DNA of 64,000 bases from Chthonomonas sp. (lineage in GTDB: Bacteria > Armatimonadota > Fimbriimonadia > Fimbriimonadales > Fimbriimonadaceae), in assembly GCA_016788425.1 (NCBI GenBank), contig JAEURQ010000001.1, forward strand, positions 1 through 64,000, read 5' to 3'. This document shows positions 60,243-64,000 of this stretch, piece by piece; position 1 is the first letter of the stretch, and each line of letters begins with the position of its first letter. Made by a program: the position numbers and the translations under genes. The notes beneath the pieces are model-generated. The model did no database searches. It was not told where the DNA came from and worked only from the letters and a program-made list of their open reading frames with translations.

Positions 60243-60896
60243 TTACAATGTAGAGGCGATTGCAGGTTTTTCTAAAGAATTCTTCCAGTCGCGGTATCCA
60301 ATCACGGCTAGAACGAGGAAAACGAAGTAGAGAATTGCGAACAGGTAGTACTGGCGATAGGCAAACCACGGCACGTAAACCACGTCGAGCACAATCCAGA
60401 GCACCCAGTTTTCGATGCGCTTGCGGATGAGCCAGTACTGCGCGACGAGGCTGAACGAGGTCAGCACCGCGTCGAGCATGGGCGAGGCGCCGTTGTAGCG
60501 GATGAGCAGGAGCCGGGCGAAGTAGGTGCCGATGGCCCCCAGGGCTAGCCCAATTAACAGCTCGGTCCGGGAGCATCGGGTCACGGGGAGTTCGGTGCGA
60601 TTTGCACCGCCGTAGACCCAGCTCCACCAGCCCCAGATGCCGCACAGGAAGTACACGAGTTGCAGCCAGGCGTCGGCAAAAAGCTTGCCCTCAAACAACA
60701 CGATGCCAGTGAACACGGCGTTGACCAAACCAATGGGCCAGTTCCAAATGTTCTCTTTGGCGGCGAGCCACACGCACCAAGCGCCCGCCACGGCGCCCAC
60801 GCACTCTTGCCAAGAATTCGGGATTCGCCCGCTGACGCCAAGCCAAATGAGCACCGCCGAGGCGGCCAGGCTTAGGATCATGAGGGGCGATTTCAT
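60243..60896 (-). CDS. pnuC: Nicotinamide riboside transporter PnuC
   Basis: The 217-residue protein has about seven membrane helices and the PnuC motifs WVLWIVLDVVYVPWFAYR, YLFAILYFVFLVLAVIGYRDWK and the WGWWSW helix. It imports vitamin B3 derivatives for NAD synthesis. The ATG is 18 bases from the divergent HIT gene. A TAGAGT box lies 9 bases upstream. Confidence 0.93.
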   Translation of the reverse strand: MKSPLMILSLAASAVLIWLGVSGRIPNSWQECVGAVAGAWCVWLAAKENIWNWPIGLVNAVFTGIVLFEGKLFADAWLQLVYFLCGIWGWWSWVYGGANRTELPVTRCSRTELLIGLALGAIGTYFARLLLIRYNGASPMLDAVLTSFSLVAQYWLIRKRIENWVLWIVLDVVYVPWFAYRQYYLFAILYFVFLVLAVIGYRDWKNSLEKPAIASTL

Positions 60897-60902
60897 CTGG
60901 GA

Positions 60903-60908
60903 TAGACT
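60903..60908 (+). promoter_or_regulatory. -10 box TAGACT, leaderless HIT-gene promoter
   Basis: TAGACT ends 6 bases before ATG 60915 in an 18-base divergent gap, so the -35 lies inside pnuC. Confidence 0.55.
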
Positions 60909-60914
60909 CTACCC

Positions 60915-61244
60915 ATGGCCTCGATTTTCACGCGCATTCTCAACGGCGAAATCCCGGGCGAAGTCTTGTGGCAAGACGAGCACTGCTTCGCCATTCGCGA
61001 TATTCACCCGCAAGCGCCGACGCACGTGTTGGTGATTCCGAAGACCGAAGTGCAGGGCGTCGCCGCGACCGGCGACCAAGGCGACCACAACCACCTTCTT
61101 AACGCGGCTCGCAAGGTCGCCGAGCAACTCGGACTGACCACCTATCGCCTCGTGATCAACCAGGGGCCGGATGCCGGCCAAGTGGTGGATCATCTTCATG
61201 TCCACCTGTTGGCGGGCAAGAAGATGACCTCCGACTTTGCTTAG
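60915..61244 (+). CDS. HIT-family (HINT-like) hydrolase
   Basis: The 109-residue protein has ILNGEIPGEVLWQDEHCFAIRDI (region) and the HIT triad VDHLHVHLLAGKKM. It is expected to act as adenosine-5'-monophosphoramidase. Family length is normal. Its stop overlaps the lexA stop as TTAG. Confidence 0.94.
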   Translation: MASIFTRILNGEIPGEVLWQDEHCFAIRDIHPQAPTHVLVIPKTEVQGVAATGDQGDHNHLLNAARKVAEQLGLTTYRLVINQGPDAGQVVDHLHVHLLAGKKMTSDFA

Positions 61245-61873
61245 AACGCCATGCCCGCGTAGTCGCGTATGAGGCCGACCACGCGGCCAATGATCTTGGC
61301 GTCTTCGCGATCCACCGCAATCGGGCTGTAGTTGGGGTTGCTGGCGATGAGGAACGTGCCCTTCGGCTCGTAGCGAATGCGCTTGACGGTGGCTTCGTCG
61401 CCGAGGAGAACCGCGACCAAGTCGCCGTTCACCGCGGTTTGTTGGGGCTTGATTACCACCAGGTCGCGCGGCATGATGCCTTCGCCGTTCATCGAGTCGC
61501 CTCGCACCCGAAGCAGAAACGCGTTTTCGATGTTCTTCACCATTTGCGCGGGTACCGGAATCAGGTCTTCCACGTGCTGGTCGGCGGTGATGGGGATCCC
61601 GGCGGCAATTGTCCCGACGAGCGGGAGCATCGCGGTGCGGTTCGCCGAATTCTCGTAGGCCGGGTGCGTAATTCGGATGGAGCGGGGCGTGTTTGCCCGC
61701 GCGATAAAGCCTTTCTTGGCTAGCGCGTCCAGGTGAACCGTCACCCCGCGCAGCGAGCCGATCTCAAAGTGCGATCCGATTTCCCGAATCGAGGGCGGAT
61801 ACCCCTTTTCCTTGATGTACTCGTTGACAAAAACGAGAATTGCTTCCTGCCGTCGTGTTAGTCCCTTAGCCAT
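61241..61873 (-). CDS. lexA: LexA repressor
   Basis: The 210-residue protein has a winged helix (about 5-65: LTRRQEAILVFVNEYIKEKG, YPPSIREIGSHF), the Ala91-Gly92 self-cleavage site in GTIAAGIP, and Ser127 (RGDSMNGEG) and Lys164 of the protease domain. It represses DNA damage genes. Two copies of TGTCTACA lie just upstream and may be its operators. Confidence 0.95.
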   Translation of the reverse strand: MAKGLTRRQEAILVFVNEYIKEKGYPPSIREIGSHFEIGSLRGVTVHLDALAKKGFIARANTPRSIRITHPAYENSANRTAMLPLVGTIAAGIPITADQHVEDLIPVPAQMVKNIENAFLLRVRGDSMNGEGIMPRDLVVIKPQQTAVNGDLVAVLLGDEATVKRIRYEPKGTFLIASNPNYSPIAVDREDAKIIGRVVGLIRDYAGMAF

Positions 61874-61897
61874 GGCATCTCCACTTTACCCAGGCTT

Positions 61898-61926
61898 TGT
61901 CTACATAATGCAAGGGGGTGTCTACA
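61898..61926. promoter_or_regulatory. Direct repeat of TGTCTACA upstream of lexA
   Basis: TGTCTACA occurs at 61898-61905 and 61919-61926, 21 bases apart (two helical turns), within 55 bases of the lexA ATG. Each copy is itself weakly symmetric (TGT-ACA). The flanks also agree (TAAT/ATTAT). The site fits autoregulation by LexA but does not match the CGAAC-N4-GTTCG or CTGT-N8-ACAG boxes. Confidence 0.5.
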
Positions 61927-61981
61927 ATTATTTCGATAAAAATGAGTCACTGTTCGGTGCGGGAACCGACCGAGTGCCATA

Positions 61982-63739
61982 ATGGGTTTTCGTAATAGCG
62001 AATTTTGGCCCATGTCAATTAGTCAGGTTAAGAAACTTAGTGAGCACAAAGGGTGCTCGTGGACCATCGGGGTCCTGATGATCCTTGCGCTCGGCACGAG
62101 CATGTTCCAGTGTCAGGGCAACAGCACCGGCGGCGGGGCCGATCAGGCGAGTAAGGAGATTCCGCTCGGAATGGTGGGCTCCACGCCGATTTTGCTTTCG
62201 CAGGTCAGCGACCGCGTCCGCGCCATCGAAGAGCAGCAGCCGAACCAATCGCTGGCGGCCGAGATCGTGCCGGATGTTTATGGCAACATGCTCTTCAATT
62301 CGGTGGAAGCCGCCTACGCGCTCGAAACCGTAAAGCGCGCTGGGTTCAAGCCGACCGACGAAGAGATCATTAACCAGTTCAATGCGTCCATCAACTCGCA
62401 ACTTGAGCAGATGCGCATGCAAATGATCATCCAAAAGAAACTCAAGAGCGATGCGACCGACCAAGATTTCGCCGCCGCCTTTGAAAAGGAAGCCAAGCGT
62501 CCGCTGGAGCAAGCTCGCAAGGAGGCTCTGGATGGATTCCGCAAGGCGCTCGCTGACCCCACGAAGCGCGAAGCAATCATCGCCGAGGGCAGCCTTTCGC
62601 TGTACGGCGAGAAGCTGAAGGACGAACTTACGTTCGACGATGCCGACCTGAAGGTGTCGCGCGACATCCTCATGGTCAAGCGAATCTACAGCAAAGACCC
62701 GGCCAAGATCGAGTCCGCGCAAAAGGATCTGAAAGCGGGCCAGTCGTTCGAAGACGTGATGGAGAAGTACTCGGAGGACATGCCGGAAGAGGGCAAGCGG
62801 CTTCGAGACTCGACCCAAAATCTACCCGTGGGCATGGTGCTGGGCACGGCCAAGGCCGAGCTCAAGAGCGCCAAGCAAAGCTCCACCGTCGGCCCGCTGC
62901 CGACCGAAGAAGGGCAGGCGATCTACTTTATCGTCAAGCGCACGGTCAACCCGATTAAGGAATTCGACAAGATCAAGGCGTCTGTTCGCGACGAAGTGGT
63001 CGGCCAAGCCGCCAGCACCATTCGCACCGAAAAGATTGCCGCCGTCCGCAAGGAAGGCGTGACCTGGAAGAGCGACGGCGCGAAGAACCTGTTCACGGTT
63101 TACAGCGACAACTTCGACCCGAAGAATCCGGCAATGATCACCAAGTACGAAGGCATCCTGGAAAGTCCGCTCAGCGGAGAATCGGAAGCGGATCGACGCC
63201 TCACTATTTTCTCTCGACAGATTGCTCTTCAACGTTTGATGAAAGCGTGGACCCAAGAGCAAAAGACCAAGAACATTGAGCGCATTCTGGCCACCACCGA
63301 GGAGTATCTGGGGACGACCGAATCGGTCGGTCTTCGACTTGAACTCACCAAGAACCTCATTGCCGCCAAGCGGCCCGAAGCCGCAGGTCAACTCGTCAAG
63401 GCAATCCAAGCCAACTCCGGTTTTGAGCCGGTGAACGAAGCCAATTTCGGCAACCTGGGCGCGACCTTGCTCTCGCTGAAAAACGCGAAGCTCGGCACGC
63501 CGGAAGAAATTAAGGCCGCCGAAGACCTCCTCAAGCAGTGGCGACAAGACAAGCTCGCGACCGACAAGGAGCGCGCGGAGATTAAGAAGCAGGGCGAAAA
63601 GATCGCCGAAGACGAGCGTAAAGCCGCCGAGGCCGAGAAAAAGGCCGCCGAGGCTGAGAAAAAGGCCGCCGACGCCACAAAGGCCAAAGACAAGGCACCT
63701 AGCTCCAAGGACTTGACCGGCGAGAAAACCGGAAACTAA
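61982..63739 (+). CDS. SurA/PrsA-like PPIase protein (paralogue 2)
   Basis: The 585-residue protein has an N-terminal signal (GVLMILALGTSMFQC with lipobox-like Cys), a SurA-N-like helical part (about 60-200), a parvulin-like region (about 225-315: DILMVKRIYSKDPAKIESAQKDLKAGQSFEDVMEKYSED) and a helical C-terminal part with a Lys/Ala/Glu repeat tail (KKAAEAEKKAADATKA). It resembles the protein at 50193-51218 in layout. Function in outer-membrane or secreted protein folding is inferred. The start may be 61982 or 62012. Confidence 0.8.
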   Translation: MGFRNSEFWPMSISQVKKLSEHKGCSWTIGVLMILALGTSMFQCQGNSTGGGADQASKEIPLGMVGSTPILLSQVSDRVRAIEEQQPNQSLAAEIVPDVYGNMLFNSVEAAYALETVKRAGFKPTDEEIINQFNASINSQLEQMRMQMIIQKKLKSDATDQDFAAAFEKEAKRPLEQARKEALDGFRKALADPTKREAIIAEGSLSLYGEKLKDELTFDDADLKVSRDILMVKRIYSKDPAKIESAQKDLKAGQSFEDVMEKYSEDMPEEGKRLRDSTQNLPVGMVLGTAKAELKSAKQSSTVGPLPTEEGQAIYFIVKRTVNPIKEFDKIKASVRDEVVGQAASTIRTEKIAAVRKEGVTWKSDGAKNLFTVYSDNFDPKNPAMITKYEGILESPLSGESEADRRLTIFSRQIALQRLMKAWTQEQKTKNIERILATTEEYLGTTESVGLRLELTKNLIAAKRPEAAGQLVKAIQANSGFEPVNEANFGNLGATLLSLKNAKLGTPEEIKAAEDLLKQWRQDKLATDKERAEIKKQGEKIAEDERKAAEAEKKAAEAEKKAADATKAKDKAPSSKDLTGEKTGN

Positions 63740-63740
63740 C

Positions 63741-64000
63741 GTGGGCGGGCGACTGGTCGTTGTGGCGGGGCCGATTGGCAACCTCAGCGACCTTTCGCCG
63801 CGCGCCCGGGAAGAGCTCGCCAACGCCGACGGTTGGTTTGTGGAGGACACCCGAATCAGCGGCAAACTGCAAACCGTGCTCGGCGTGAAAAAGCCGATGC
63901 GCACGCTCAACGAGCACACCACGCCACGGGCCGTTCAAGCCTACGTGGACGAGGTGGCCAAAGATCAAACATGGGCCGTGCTCAGCGACGGCGGCGCCCC
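63741..64000 (+). CDS. rsmI: 16S rRNA 2'-O-ribose C1402 methyltransferase RsmI (partial)
   Basis: The frame from GTG 63741 encodes LVVVAGPIGNLSDLSPRARE, WFVEDTRISGKL and AVLSDGGAP, the RsmI SAM-binding signature. Only the first 86 codons are in the window. It follows the PPIase stop by one base. RsmI methylates C1402 in the decoding site. Confidence 0.92.
   Translation, partial: MGGRLVVVAGPIGNLSDLSPRAREELANADGWFVEDTRISGKLQTVLGVKKPMRTLNEHTTPRAVQAYVDEVAKDQTWAVLSDGGA

Overview
The window is one contiguous piece of a bacterial chromosome, about 60 % GC, with short intergenic gaps and genes on both strands. It looks like a member of the Armatimonadota, probably near the Fimbriimonadia. That is inference, from two PEP-CTERM proteins, a prepilin with an [18 protein letters not shown]-type N-terminus, a DUF1800 protein, a single tRNA-Sec/SelB pair and a strikingly leaderless promoter style. 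No single marker here proves the phylum; the 16S fragment is only the last ~136 bases.

Layout. 1-262: 3' end of a 16S rRNA gene followed by an intrinsic terminator with no 23S gene behind it. 300-1940: a RAYT (REP-associated Y1 transposase) gene embedded between two arrays of a ~58-bp palindromic repeat. 1945-4327: cell-surface polysaccharide genes (flippase, hexapeptide acyltransferase). 4355-8382: ileS-lspA, then fliW-csrA. 8379-12236 (minus): pilC, a sigma factor fused to a degenerate GGDEF domain, the c-di-AMP receptor darA and holB. 12443-16067: an envelope-stress operon (ECF sigma, zinc anti-sigma, RseB/LolA-like sensor, HtrA). 16079-26003: fur, a small conserved protein, DUF1800, secreted phosphatase-like protein, hisC, a TPR-like protein, sufB, proS, fliT-like and fliS. 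26014-35264: GH38 alpha-mannosidase, DprA-like protein, lepA, LD-carboxypeptidase, a secreted phosphodiester glycosidase and a PEP-CTERM protein. 35336-41169 (minus): tdh-gpsA-rnhB-yraN-rpmH-rnpA-yidD-yidC-jag. 41244-44761: an operon resembling branched-chain amino acid/leucine breakdown (E2 acyltransferase, C26 hydrolase, biotin carrier, HMG-CoA lyase). 44758-51218: DUF433 protein, Ycf46-like AAA ATPase, lipoprotein, ribH, ilvC, fliA and a SurA-like lipoprotein. 51292-58244: glycosylasparaginase, selB, a TetR regulator, small lipoprotein, OppD-like ATPase, NarL-type regulator, tRNA-Sec and cysteine synthase. 58249-64000: a second PEP-CTERM protein, YciI, prepilin, pnuC, HIT hydrolase, lexA, a second PPIase-like protein and the start of rsmI.

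Regulation is unusually visible. More than a dozen genes have a TANNNT -10 hexamer ending 5-8 bases (usually exactly 6) before an ATG or GTG start, which predicts leaderless mRNAs. Six convergent gene pairs overlap by exactly the same four bases of stop codon. A GGGAACT-N16/17-GT-like motif lies upstream of the ECF sigma gene, htrA, a periplasmic PPIase and a lipoprotein, suggesting an envelope-stress regulon.

The best candidate for an undescribed system is the protein at 9646-10914: a complete sigma-70 factor (regions 2-4) joined to a GGDEF domain that has lost its catalytic motif (GKTGF) but keeps an RxxD inhibitory-site motif, so it may be a sigma factor that binds c-di-GMP directly. It has three hairpins in its leader and sits beside a c-di-AMP receptor and a type IV pilus/secretion gene.
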